A stretch of DNA of 64,000 nt, from positions 24,307-88,306 of the forward strand of contig NZ_PPTF01000006.1 in assembly GCF_002902845.1 (NCBI RefSeq). The letters run 5' to 3'. Both the position numbers and the translations under genes were made by a program. Each line of letters begins with the position of its first letter. The first letter of the stretch is position 1. The notes under the pieces are model-generated. The model saw nothing but the letters and a program-made list of their open reading frames with translations, had not been told where the DNA came from and did no database searches. Positions 35,437-44,309 of the stretch are shown one piece after another. This DNA comes from Chromobacterium sinusclupearum (GTDB taxonomy: Bacteria; Pseudomonadota; Gammaproteobacteria; Burkholderiales; Chromobacteriaceae).

Positions 35437-36305
35437 ACAGGCAGTTTCCGATATCGGTTCCGGGTGTCGATGCACCGCGCACGTTCGGTGGGTGGCTGGC
35501 TAATTTCCTGGGTGCCGGACGTCTTGACCGTAAGACCGCACAATGCATGCGCTTGGAGGCAATGGCCGCCATCAACGAGGCTCAGGCGAAGCTCGCTGAA
35601 GCGAGACGCGAGGCTTCAGCTGTACTTGATGAGTACCATGAGCATAAGGAAATGGTCTATCGCGAACACGTCGCCGGTTTTTCGGGAGCGTATGCGCTCA
35701 TCGATAAATCTGCACGCAGCAGCTACGTTGCACAGTCCGAATCACTCAAACTGGCTAAAGCGCTCGAGGCGCCAGAACCGCCTCCCTTGCCATCCAGCAT
35801 CACGAATATCATAGGAGGCTTGTGTCTCGGAGGGGTGCTGGGTGGCCTGCTGGGTTATGGACTGCTTGCTGCAGACGTCCTAGGCGGTGCCTTTGCACCT
35901 GCGGTCATCGGTGTTTTGGCCGGAGTGCTCAGTTTTGCTCTTGCTATGCGTGCAGGCGCCATAGCCGGCGCGCAGCATAAGGATGCCACTCGCCATTTCA
36001 TAGCAGGAGAGTTGGCGCAATATATGTTTGAAGTCGACAGGAAAATTCATTCCCTTGACAAAGTTGCTCCGAGTGTGGTTGCCATGAAGATTGACATCGA
36101 ACATCTGGATGGAACGCTGACCCGCATGGTTGAACAAGTCCTCGACCCGCTACTGGGGGATTCCTTCAATGCCTGCGACTTGCTTATAGCCATTCTCGAT
36201 ACGCCGCTGCTTGATGGAGAGGGTGCTCTCATGGGAGGCGTCATTGAAAAGCTGCAGAAGCAGCGGGTGGACGTCGGTGAGATGCAGAGCAAACTGACCG
36301 CATAA
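35433..36305 (+). CDS. Glycine-zipper membrane/coiled-coil protein, gene 2 of 3
   Basis: A 290-residue protein with the same plan as gene 1: an N-terminal helical part (QCMRLEAMAAINEAQAKLAE), a central hydrophobic glycine-rich pair of segments (NIIGGLCLGGVLGGLLGYGL and AFAPAVIGVLAGVLSFALA, about residues 128-175) and a C-terminal helical region. A shared opening theme, GGWLANFLGAGRLDRKTAQ against GNFVSGGYLDKKKSERIV in gene 1, suggests the two are distant paralogues. Translation is coupled to gene 1 by the ATGA overlap. Function unknown. Confidence 0.7.
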   Translation: MNRQFPISVPGVDAPRTFGGWLANFLGAGRLDRKTAQCMRLEAMAAINEAQAKLAEARREASAVLDEYHEHKEMVYREHVAGFSGAYALIDKSARSSYVAQSESLKLAKALEAPEPPPLPSSITNIIGGLCLGGVLGGLLGYGLLAADVLGGAFAPAVIGVLAGVLSFALAMRAGAIAGAQHKDATRHFIAGELAQYMFEVDRKIHSLDKVAPSVVAMKIDIEHLDGTLTRMVEQVLDPLLGDSFNACDLLIAILDTPLLDGEGALMGGVIEKLQKQRVDVGEMQSKLTA

Positions 36306-36313
36306 GGACCATC

Positions 36314-37831
36314 ATGTCGTCCAAAAACAACCCGCCTCACGACGCCGAATATGACGATTTTGAGCGTGAGGTTCGCATAGCTGCAACCCTCCAGCTCGAA
36401 CGGTTTTCAATGGCGACCGCCCAGCATTTTGCGTCGTATGAAGAGCTTGCCAGAATTTCCAACTTCAAGATTACGGACCCGCATAGCAACTACCTGCAAC
36501 AGTCGGGCTTTTCAGCTGAGGTTAAGCAGGTTGCTCGAACCAATGCGGAAAGCATTCTTTCAGGCAGCAGCACGAGATACGCACGGACGGACGACCTGAA
36601 CCACGTCAACCATCCGGTGTACGACTACGTGGAGGTCGATGTCGATACTGGTGCAGCTCTGATGGGAACGGATGGCGGTTTTGTCGGTGGCGCCCAGATG
36701 AAGGTTCACAAGAACATTGAGAGCTATCAGGCGCACTACAAGGAAAACTACGAGAAGTACAAGTCGGCAAAGCTTCCCCTGCCTGCGGACCAGTTCGATG
36801 ACATCATGCGTGATTGGGACCGGCAGCAAGCCAGTTTGGAAAAGCAGGTCGAAGCGCTTACCAAGCAGGGGAAAGCAGAGCTTGCGACTCAGAAGCAGGA
36901 TGAAATTAATCGCATCAAGGATGTCCGCAGCCGCTCAGAGAAGAGCAAGGTATCGACTTCCGACGCGATGGAGGCTCGCAAGTCTCCAGCATTGAGCGTT
37001 GGCAAGGATGCCGTTCACATCGCACACAAGGCAGGTGTTCAGGCCGGCATGACTGCGGCGACCATTGGTGGCGGTGTCAGCCTGGTGAGAAACGGCTATA
37101 GCGTGTTCAACGGTGACAAGAGCGCGGGTGAGGCTTCGCTCGACATCCTCACTGATACGGGGCGAGTCGCTGCTACAGCCTATGTCTCTGGCGCGATGAC
37201 CGCCTCTCTCGGTGGTGCGTTACAGGCGACCAACGAGCAAGTGTTGCGTAACCTAGGCAAGGGCAACACGCCGGCGATGCTTGTCCAGACCTCGACCATT
37301 CTCGCCAGGGGCGCGATTGATGTTATCAAAGGGAAAATCACGCCCGAGCAACTGGTTGGTCAAATCAGTCGCGAAGGAACGATGCTAGCAATGTCGCTCA
37401 CCGGGTCGAATTTTTGCGCCGTCGTCGGCACTTTTGTTGCGCCAGGCATTGGTACGATAGTGGGCGGGTTTGTTGGTGGCATGGTCTCCTCGATGTTGAG
37501 CGGCAGCGTTCACGCCACCTTGCAGCAGTCGGTTCGGGACCTTGAGCTCTCTGATGAGCAGCGCAGAAGAACGCAAGAGGTTTGCGCGCGGCTCGTCGCT
37601 CAGCACAGGGAATATCGTCAGCAGATGCATGCAGTATTCGACCAGTTCTTTCTCGAGAAGCGTACTCAGCTCAAGTCGGCGTTTGACAGTATCGCTGAGG
37701 CTACTATGCACGGAGAGAGTATCCACGAAGGCCTGGCAGGCGTGGCGCAGGCCTTCGGAAAGCAGCTTGCCTTCGAGAACGGTGCTCAGGTCCGGTCCCG
37801 ACTACGGGGTGGGCAGGTGATTGAATTCTGA
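36314..37831 (+). CDS. Glycine-rich membrane-associated protein, gene 3 of 3
   Basis: A 505-residue protein eight bases after gene 2, with AAGGA before its ATG. The N-terminal ~230 residues are soluble and charged with a coiled-coil stretch (KQVEALTKQGKAELATQKQD). The region ~235-405 is rich in small residues with hydrophobic runs (AGMTAATIGGGVSLV, GAMTASLGGALQ, VAPGIGTIVGGFVGGMVSSM). A C-terminal helical domain ends in RLRGGQVIEF. It is larger than genes 1 and 2 and may be the scaffold or sensor. Not recognised. 118 bases separate it from the vWA gene. Confidence 0.7.
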   Translation: MSSKNNPPHDAEYDDFEREVRIAATLQLERFSMATAQHFASYEELARISNFKITDPHSNYLQQSGFSAEVKQVARTNAESILSGSSTRYARTDDLNHVNHPVYDYVEVDVDTGAALMGTDGGFVGGAQMKVHKNIESYQAHYKENYEKYKSAKLPLPADQFDDIMRDWDRQQASLEKQVEALTKQGKAELATQKQDEINRIKDVRSRSEKSKVSTSDAMEARKSPALSVGKDAVHIAHKAGVQAGMTAATIGGGVSLVRNGYSVFNGDKSAGEASLDILTDTGRVAATAYVSGAMTASLGGALQATNEQVLRNLGKGNTPAMLVQTSTILARGAIDVIKGKITPEQLVGQISREGTMLAMSLTGSNFCAVVGTFVAPGIGTIVGGFVGGMVSSMLSGSVHATLQQSVRDLELSDEQRRRTQEVCARLVAQHREYRQQMHAVFDQFFLEKRTQLKSAFDSIAEATMHGESIHEGLAGVAQAFGKQLAFENGAQVRSRLRGGQVIEF

Positions 37832-37949
37832 CCTTTCTGACCAAGGCTCGTGTAGGGCTGGCCCCCTTTAAAATGAAATATTGATTTTAATGCTTTGCCG
37901 GCATGATTTTGGCATGCGATGATTGGCAAGTCATCTATCAGGAGCCAAC

Positions 37950-38786
37950 ATGCCATACCAAGCCTCCATCCAACGCAGTACGCCAACCGCTTTTCTGTTC
38001 TTAGTCGACCAATCAGGTTCCATGGGGGACTTGATGGCAGCTTCCGACAAGACCAAAGCTCAATTCGTTGCAGATGTGCTCAACCGTACGCTGATGAACC
38101 TCATCACTCGCTGCTCGAAGCCCGAAGGAATTCGCGACTACTTCCAAATTGGTGTTATCGGTTACGGTGGCATGGGGACTTGTAACGGTTTTCAAGGCCC
38201 TCTGGGAGGCAGTATTTTGCATCCAATTTCCAGCATTGGCGCTAACCCGCTACGCATAGAAGAGCGCCGCAAGAAGGTGGATGATGGTGCGGGGGGGCTC
38301 ATCGAGCAAACAGTAAAGTTTCCAATCTGGTTTGAGCCACAAGCCGATGGAGGCACCCCAATGTGTGCCGCGTTGACCCAAGCGGCGGAAGAACTTGCTT
38401 CCTGGTGTGATGCCAATCCAGATAGCTACCCTCCGACGGTTTTACATGTGACCGACGGGGAGTCCACAGATGGCGACCCAGAAATGGTCGCGGACACCTT
38501 GCGTCAATTTCAGACCAACGATGGCAATGTGCTGTTACTGAACCTGCATGTGAGCGCGCAGGCGGGCAACCCTATCCGATTCCCCGCTGCGGAGGGTGGA
38601 TTACCCGACCAGTACTCCAAGCTGCTCTTCAGAATGTCCAGCCAATTGCCCCAGCATCTAGTTAGCTATGCCCAAGGCAAAGGGTTTAGCGTCTCTCATG
38701 AATCCCGAGGGTTCATGTTCAATGCAGAGGCGTCTGAGATTGTCGAGTTCTTTGACATCGGCACACGTCCGTCGCAAATGCGGTAG
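37950..38786 (+). CDS. TerY-like vWA-domain protein of a TerY-P triad
   Basis: A 278-residue protein; ATG 37950 follows AGGAG. It is a single von Willebrand A domain with the MIDAS metal site: DQSGS (FLFLVDQSGSMGDL), a threonine in the GGTPMCAAL segment and VTDGES further on. It is the first gene of a vWA-PP2C-kinase set, the TerY-phosphorylation triad described by comparative genomics around tellurite-resistance-type stress systems and later listed among defence-associated systems. It probably serves as the phospho-regulated scaffold. The next gene begins eight bases downstream. Confidence 0.87.
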   Translation: MPYQASIQRSTPTAFLFLVDQSGSMGDLMAASDKTKAQFVADVLNRTLMNLITRCSKPEGIRDYFQIGVIGYGGMGTCNGFQGPLGGSILHPISSIGANPLRIEERRKKVDDGAGGLIEQTVKFPIWFEPQADGGTPMCAALTQAAEELASWCDANPDSYPPTVLHVTDGESTDGDPEMVADTLRQFQTNDGNVLLLNLHVSAQAGNPIRFPAAEGGLPDQYSKLLFRMSSQLPQHLVSYAQGKGFSVSHESRGFMFNAEASEIVEFFDIGTRPSQMR

Positions 38787-38794
38787 AGCATTCA

Positions 38795-39523
38795 ATGTTA
38801 CGTGTAGAGTTCCATGCGTCAGTTCCCAAAGAACTGGAACAGCCAGAGCTGAACGAAGATGCGCTGGCCATCGATGAGGCGGCAGGCAGGTTCGCCGTTT
38901 CTGATGGGGCCTCCACAGCATACGATTCGCGCATCTGGGCGAACATGCTGACGGCGCGTTTTCTTCAGTCTCCGGCGGTAAACCATGAATGGGTGACAGC
39001 TCTTATCCGCGAATACCGTGCGAGCTACGACTTCGACCAGCTATCGTGGATTCAACAATCCGGTATTGAGCAAGGGGCCTTTGCTACCTTGCTGGCGGCA
39101 GAGTTCCAGCCCGAGCGGGTGGAGCTGGAACTCCTCTGTGTCGGCGATAGCCTGGCCGTCCTGGTCGAAAATGGCACTGCCTTAAAAACCTTTCCCTACA
39201 GCCATGCTGAGCAGTTCGATGTAGACCCGACGTTGCTCTCAACACGTAGCGACGCCAATGAATTTATAACAGCCAGCCAGTTCTACAGCCAGTACTCAAC
39301 GACCTGGTCCCTCCACAACAGCTCAGTGGTCCTGCTGATGACTGATGCCCTGGGGAAATGGTTGCTAGAAGCGTCGGCAAAGGACCATTCCACATTACAG
39401 CAACTGCTCACCATCAGTTCAGAAGAGGAATTCGAACAGCTGGTAATGACACTTCGCGAGACGAAACAGATAAAAGTCGATGATACGACTCTCGTGAGAT
39501 TGGCATTTGAAGTGAAAGTTTAA
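38795..39523 (+). CDS. PP2C-type protein phosphatase of the TerY-P triad
   Basis: A 242-residue PP2C/SpoIIE-like metal-dependent serine/threonine phosphatase. Conserved acidic metal sites are visible: NEDALAIDE, FAVSDGAST, CVGDSLAVL and LLMTDALGKWLL. It is compact and has no membrane segment. It sits eight bases after the vWA gene and five bases before the kinase gene, so the three are one transcript, and it should reverse the kinase's action. Confidence 0.85.
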   Translation: MLRVEFHASVPKELEQPELNEDALAIDEAAGRFAVSDGASTAYDSRIWANMLTARFLQSPAVNHEWVTALIREYRASYDFDQLSWIQQSGIEQGAFATLLAAEFQPERVELELLCVGDSLAVLVENGTALKTFPYSHAEQFDVDPTLLSTRSDANEFITASQFYSQYSTTWSLHNSSVVLLMTDALGKWLLEASAKDHSTLQQLLTISSEEEFEQLVMTLRETKQIKVDDTTLVRLAFEVKV

Positions 39524-39528
39524 GCCTG

Positions 39529-41277
39529 ATGCGTTATCCCAGCCTTGAGCAATACCAAGTAGCACTGCAATCGCCGAGGACAGCCTTTATTGATGCGTCC
39601 TTAGCCTCCGGCTCGATACCGACCAATATGCTCAGCCTGCCAGAGGTTATCAGCGGGGGCTTTGCGCTCACCTATCGTGTAGACGTATCGAGCAACCGTT
39701 ATGCGGTACGGTGTTTTCATAAAGAGTCCACTGCACTTGAGCAGCGTTATACCGCAATAGCGAAACAGTTGAGGTCGCTAGCGTCTCCTTATTTCTTAAC
39801 TTTCGAATACCAATCGCAGGGCGTTAGGGTCGATGGCGCTGTTTTCCCATTGGTAAAAATGGCTTGGGCTTCCGGGGAAACGTTGGGCGAGTTCCTTGAA
39901 GCCCACCACAAAGACCGTCAAAAGCTGTCCAATTTGCAGCAGGCCCTGCGGTCGCTGGCGACATATCTGGAACAGCAGGGAATTGCTCACGGGGATATTC
40001 AGACAGGCAACCTGATGGTGTCGAAAGATGGTCGAACCATACAGTTGATTGACTATGATGGGATGTTTGTTCCAGAGGTCACGGCGCTAGGCTCGGCGGA
40101 AATGGGGCATCTCAATTTCCAACACCCCAAGCGCGATGCCCGGCATTTTGATAGTCGACTGGACCGCTTTTCATTCATTCTGCTAGATTTGGCTCTGCGC
40201 GCCTTACAAGGGCACCCTCAGTTGTGGATGGCCACCCAGTGTGAATCGGACTCGATAATTTTCCGAGCCAACGATTTCGTTGACCCATCGTCATCAAGGG
40301 CTTTCACTCAACTTTCTAAGCTATCCGGCCTCGACCGAGACGTCAAAAATTTTGCTGCCATTTGTCTAGGGGGCTACAGCGAAGTCCCATCCTTAACAGA
40401 GTTCATCAATGGGCAGTACACCCCCAGAACTGCAGTGGCCTTGGGGACGAGTACACAAGCCAGAGGCCGCGCGGCATACCTTAGCCAGTACCCTGTTCTG
40501 GCTGGTGGCGACTACATGTTGCTTAAGCGGCATATAGGCCAAATGGTAGAGCTCGTAGGCAGGATTATTGAAGTGAGTGAAAGTAGGACGCGACACGGCA
40601 AACCCTATGTATTCATCAACTTTGCAGACTGGCGTGGCCAATGCGTAAAACTCACCATTTGGAGTACCGCCCTTAGCAAATTCTCTAGCAAGCCAACAAA
40701 AAGCTGGGAGGGGCGATGGGTCAGTACCAAAGGGTTGGTTGACCCTATTTACCGTAGCAAACCGAGCGCTCGTCAGAAGTATGAACATATCAGCATAACT
40801 ATTTCCGCGCCCAACCAAATCCTGCTGCTCGACGGAGAAGAAGCGCTTTATCGTCTTGGCAGGTCAAGCAACGCCAAGGTGACGCCACGGGTAGAAGCAG
40901 TTAATAACAGCGAATTGCTCTCGCAATTACGGGAAAATACTCCTTCGGCAGTAAGTTCACCGGCTCGGCCGAAAACCCAGCAACCACCGCCATCCCCAAA
41001 TCAACAACTACTGGCCAAGTTGAAGGGCCAGCAAGCCACCCAGAGTCCCATTACAAATAGAAGCGCACCGGCAACTCCGCCTCTGCAACCACAAAGAGTG
41101 CAACGTACACCGACATCAACTCCAGCGAGACCGCCAGCAGTTCCCATTCAGCACAGAACACCCATGATTGTCCAGCACACCCAAGTCACAGGTAAGAAAG
41201 GGCGAATTCGTAAATGGCTGTACTGGGGCGGAGGGTTGCTTTTTCTGTATTGGGTACTGACTGCTTTTCATGCATGA
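39529..41277 (+). CDS. Serine/threonine kinase with OB fold and membrane tail (TerY-P triad)
   Basis: A 582-residue protein. The kinase domain covers about residues 30-300: GGFALTYR is the glycine loop, AVRCFHKE holds the probable ATP lysine, HGDIQTGN (154-161) is the catalytic loop with D156, and LIDYDGM replaces DFG (D175). An OB-fold region follows (about 335-430: LVGRIIEVSESR, then VKLTIWSTAL). A proline/glutamine-rich linker (about 475-555) leads to a C-terminal transmembrane helix (WLYWGGGLLFLYWVLTAF). The kinase-OB fusion is typical of TerY-P systems. The membrane anchor puts the signalling at the inner membrane, beside the glycine-zipper proteins encoded just upstream. Confidence 0.85.
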   Translation: MRYPSLEQYQVALQSPRTAFIDASLASGSIPTNMLSLPEVISGGFALTYRVDVSSNRYAVRCFHKESTALEQRYTAIAKQLRSLASPYFLTFEYQSQGVRVDGAVFPLVKMAWASGETLGEFLEAHHKDRQKLSNLQQALRSLATYLEQQGIAHGDIQTGNLMVSKDGRTIQLIDYDGMFVPEVTALGSAEMGHLNFQHPKRDARHFDSRLDRFSFILLDLALRALQGHPQLWMATQCESDSIIFRANDFVDPSSSRAFTQLSKLSGLDRDVKNFAAICLGGYSEVPSLTEFINGQYTPRTAVALGTSTQARGRAAYLSQYPVLAGGDYMLLKRHIGQMVELVGRIIEVSESRTRHGKPYVFINFADWRGQCVKLTIWSTALSKFSSKPTKSWEGRWVSTKGLVDPIYRSKPSARQKYEHISITISAPNQILLLDGEEALYRLGRSSNAKVTPRVEAVNNSELLSQLRENTPSAVSSPARPKTQQPPPSPNQQLLAKLKGQQATQSPITNRSAPATPPLQPQRVQRTPTSTPARPPAVPIQHRTPMIVQHTQVTGKKGRIRKWLYWGGGLLFLYWVLTAFHA

Positions 41278-41350
41278 GTTCCTATCATTTTGCGGCTGAG
41301 ACGGGCTCAAGTGCTTAACCGAATAAGCTTTTAGGAACTGTAGAATAAAG

Positions 41351-42883
41351 ATGAGAAATAAGACCGCTTGGGAGAAAGCCGCTGAGGCACAGGGGACGAC
41401 CGAATCGGAACGTGTCCTGACCCAGCTCGCTCGCAAAGCGTTTCTGAGCCTGTGGAGCTACCCAAACGTCTATAGCGATGAAGGAAGGCCAGGTGGGAAG
41501 GGAGACGGCAAGGAGCTGGTAGACCTACTGGTGGTCTTTGGCACTAATGTGCTTCTGTTTTCCGACAAGCACTGCGCATTTCAGTTAAACATAGACATCA
41601 AGGTTGCTTGGCCTCGTTGGTATAAGCGGGCCATCGAAAAGTCTGCAAAACAGCTTGCAGGCGCTGAAAAGTTCCTGCGGCAGTTCCCGGACCGCATCTT
41701 CGTCGATAAATCATGCCAAACCCCGCTGCCTGTATCTCTTCCAGACCCGGCCATAGCCCGTTATTTCCTAATTGCGGTCACGCGTGGTGGTCACGAGGCA
41801 GCCGCTAGATACTTTGGTGGTGGCAGCACGGGCAGCTTGATGTTCAACAACCGGCTCGCGGGAGATGCTCACTACGAACAGCCATTCGAAGTCGGTTTCC
41901 CGCTCAAAGGCCGGCGCTTCGTCCACGTTCTTGATGAGGTGACGGTTGGTGCTCTTTTGGAGGAGCTGGATACGGTACCAGACCTTGTCGACTACCTTGT
42001 TTGCAAGGAACGCTTTTTGGGAGCCGATATCGCATGGATAAGTATTGCCGGCGAAGAGGAATTGTTGGCGAGGTATATGTGCACCATGGAAAGCGGCCGA
42101 CACTCATTGCCCAGGGTACCGAATGATATCAATGCAGTCATCATCCCTGAAGGTGACTGGCAACACTACTGCTCAAGCCCCCAGCGAGCGGCCAAGTGCC
42201 AAGCTGACCAAGGCAGCTATATGTGGGACGAGCTTATTGAATACCAAGCTTCTTTCGTTCGTGCAGGAACCGCGATTGGACTTCCTGAAACACTACCGGA
42301 AACCATTGACCACGAACGTGTCCTGCGCGCTCTTGCCTCAGAGTCCCGACTAGCCAGGCGTGCGCTAGCAAACGACTTCCGCTTTGCTCTCTCCAAGCGT
42401 ACGCCCGGTGAGAAGTTTGCACGCATGACCCTGAGTAGCGATAACATGTCTCGCGCGTATGTTTTCCTGACAGTACCAATATCGCCAAATATCGACTACC
42501 AAGCTTACCGTGATATGCGTGCGGCCGCACTATTCGCATATTGCCACGGCATCAAGCTACGCTTTCCGCACGTAATCGAAGCAGTAGGCATAGCCTCAGA
42601 ACCATTCTCCGAGGAAGCTACCTCGCAAGACTTCCTGTATGTCGACCTTTCTAAAGGCCTGGGACCAGAAGAATCTGCCATGTGGACAGACATGATGGAG
42701 GAGTTCAATGCATTGCAGACACCGGCTAGAGACGTTCAATATCAGATGCAAAAAATTACCGAGTTTCCAATACCATTCAACTTCGGTGAACCTCAGCACT
42801 ACGAGTACAATCCCCATGTTCCAACGAACCGTGCTGAGCGACGAAAAATGAAGCGCAAAGCTAGAAAAAAACAAAGAAGATGA
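41351..42883 (+). CDS. Large protein with N-terminal NERD/REase-like segment, unknown function
   Basis: A 510-residue protein. Residues ~30-85 contain GDGKELVDLLVVFGTNVLLF followed by SDKHCAF, reminiscent of the NERD/PD-(D/E)xK fold, with E55/D58 and SDK in place of ExK. The middle is not recognised. The C-terminus is strongly basic (NRAERRKMKRKARKKQRR), suggesting nucleic-acid or ribosome contact. It follows the TerY-P kinase by 73 bases and may belong to the same system. Confidence 0.6.
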   Translation: MRNKTAWEKAAEAQGTTESERVLTQLARKAFLSLWSYPNVYSDEGRPGGKGDGKELVDLLVVFGTNVLLFSDKHCAFQLNIDIKVAWPRWYKRAIEKSAKQLAGAEKFLRQFPDRIFVDKSCQTPLPVSLPDPAIARYFLIAVTRGGHEAAARYFGGGSTGSLMFNNRLAGDAHYEQPFEVGFPLKGRRFVHVLDEVTVGALLEELDTVPDLVDYLVCKERFLGADIAWISIAGEEELLARYMCTMESGRHSLPRVPNDINAVIIPEGDWQHYCSSPQRAAKCQADQGSYMWDELIEYQASFVRAGTAIGLPETLPETIDHERVLRALASESRLARRALANDFRFALSKRTPGEKFARMTLSSDNMSRAYVFLTVPISPNIDYQAYRDMRAAALFAYCHGIKLRFPHVIEAVGIASEPFSEEATSQDFLYVDLSKGLGPEESAMWTDMMEEFNALQTPARDVQYQMQKITEFPIPFNFGEPQHYEYNPHVPTNRAERRKMKRKARKKQRR

Positions 42884-42902
42884 ATAGAAGGCAGGTATAA
42901 TT

Positions 42903-44210
42903 TCAAAGCTGAGAAATATCACCAAGTTCTGGGAATAACAGCTTGAGTAGCTCATCATGATTGGTATCTGGACGATAAGAATCGTCTCCGCGGGCAATAG
43001 CAGCTTTGTATACCTTTACCTTCCTCTGCCAATTGCCCGTAAGGTCTTCCGCTCGAATTTGCTCCGCTCGGTCATAGACCTGTAGAGCCCTCCTAAATAT
43101 TTTCAGAATCGGCTTTTGAGCACTGGCAATCCAGTGTGCCAACTCCACCAACGTTGAATAATTCCACCCCACTGGCTGGCCATGCTTTGCCGAATACAAA
43201 GCATTTAATATTTTCCGAGGCAACTCGGCAGGATATTCCGGCAATCGAAATTGGCTCTGAATAAACTGCCCCCTAACCGTTCCCCAAGCTTTTAGGTCGA
43301 CAGGGCCATTGTCAGCCACATAGTCTAGCCAAAAAGCTTCGAAAGCCTTCGAACACAATTTTTCTGGGGAAAACTCTTGTTTTTTCCATGTCTGCAGCGC
43401 ATTGTCGTAATCGAAATAGAACGCACGTTGCCCCGCTAGGTCGAGCGTCAAGTCGTGAAAAGCAACAACCTTCCGGGACAAGTTGGTCGACGCTGGCTGC
43501 GCCCAGATGCACTCAAGATGGAATGTGGCCTGCTTAAGTGAAGTTGCGACGGTCTCTCGGTTAACAATAAAAGCATTTTGATTGTTATTGAAAAACACAT
43601 CATCTTGCGTCAGACGCCGGTTATCATCCTCAAACTGTGCGAATATCCAGAATAGCAGCGCCCCTTCCTTCAGATAAAACTGACGCCGCTCAGCGATAAC
43701 ATTCAGGTATGTCGTTGAAAGCTGAATCTCGAAGATGACCGGAATATTGCCATACCTCGCCTGCACATCCGGGCGCCGCCACTGGCCCAAAGAGCCCTTC
43801 CAAGTGTCTTCACTACGAATCTGGTAGAACCTGGGGTCCACGGAAAGGCACTGCACGACCCAATCCTTCATCCGCCTATGCAAAGCGCTTTCTTTAGCGC
43901 CATCGTATTTTCTAGCGTTGATTTCTAGCTGGGACAACTCGCCTCGGGTCCGCGCGGGGCACCGGTCGTCCTCAAGTTCATGTCGGAAAAAGAAGTGTTG
44001 TTTGTCTGGGCAGCTCACAAGATACACAGCGATACCGCATAAAGAACAAGCGTAAAGTGGTTCATGCTTATTAATCTGCGTGCGCAATGCCATCCGAAGT
44101 TTCATTACCTCAGCGTAATCCGAGCTAATAACCTCAGCGACAGGATAGTGCTGGCCGGTGTGTAAATCCAGAACCTCTTGGATAGCTGGATGTTCGACTG
44201 CGAGCGTCAT
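42903..44210 (-). CDS. CoiA-like / DUF6035-type nuclease-fold protein
   Basis: A 435-residue protein with GGAGAGG before its ATG. Near residue 60 is a zinc-like motif (CSLCGIAVYLVSCPDKQHFF). Residues ~100-210 resemble the competence protein CoiA: ALHRRMKDWVVQ, WRRPDVQAR, then VIFEIQLSTTYL, where D and E-x-Q give a variant PD-(D/E)xK site. A helical C-terminal half follows. Such proteins are frequent in defence islands. It is convergent with the preceding gene and co-directional with the SIR2 gene upstream. Confidence 0.7.
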   Translation of the reverse strand: MTLAVEHPAIQEVLDLHTGQHYPVAEVISSDYAEVMKLRMALRTQINKHEPLYACSLCGIAVYLVSCPDKQHFFFRHELEDDRCPARTRGELSQLEINARKYDGAKESALHRRMKDWVVQCLSVDPRFYQIRSEDTWKGSLGQWRRPDVQARYGNIPVIFEIQLSTTYLNVIAERRQFYLKEGALLFWIFAQFEDDNRRLTQDDVFFNNNQNAFIVNRETVATSLKQATFHLECIWAQPASTNLSRKVVAFHDLTLDLAGQRAFYFDYDNALQTWKKQEFSPEKLCSKAFEAFWLDYVADNGPVDLKAWGTVRGQFIQSQFRLPEYPAELPRKILNALYSAKHGQPVGWNYSTLVELAHWIASAQKPILKIFRRALQVYDRAEQIRAEDLTGNWQRKVKVYKAAIARGDDSYRPDTNHDELLKLLFPELGDISQL

Positions 44211-44309
44211 GCACCTCTCCTCGTGATTATGGGTGATAGCTGCCGCCCGACGCTGGTTTACTCCAATACATTGCGGCCTGAATATTCGAATTGGATAAAG
44301 CGCTATCCA

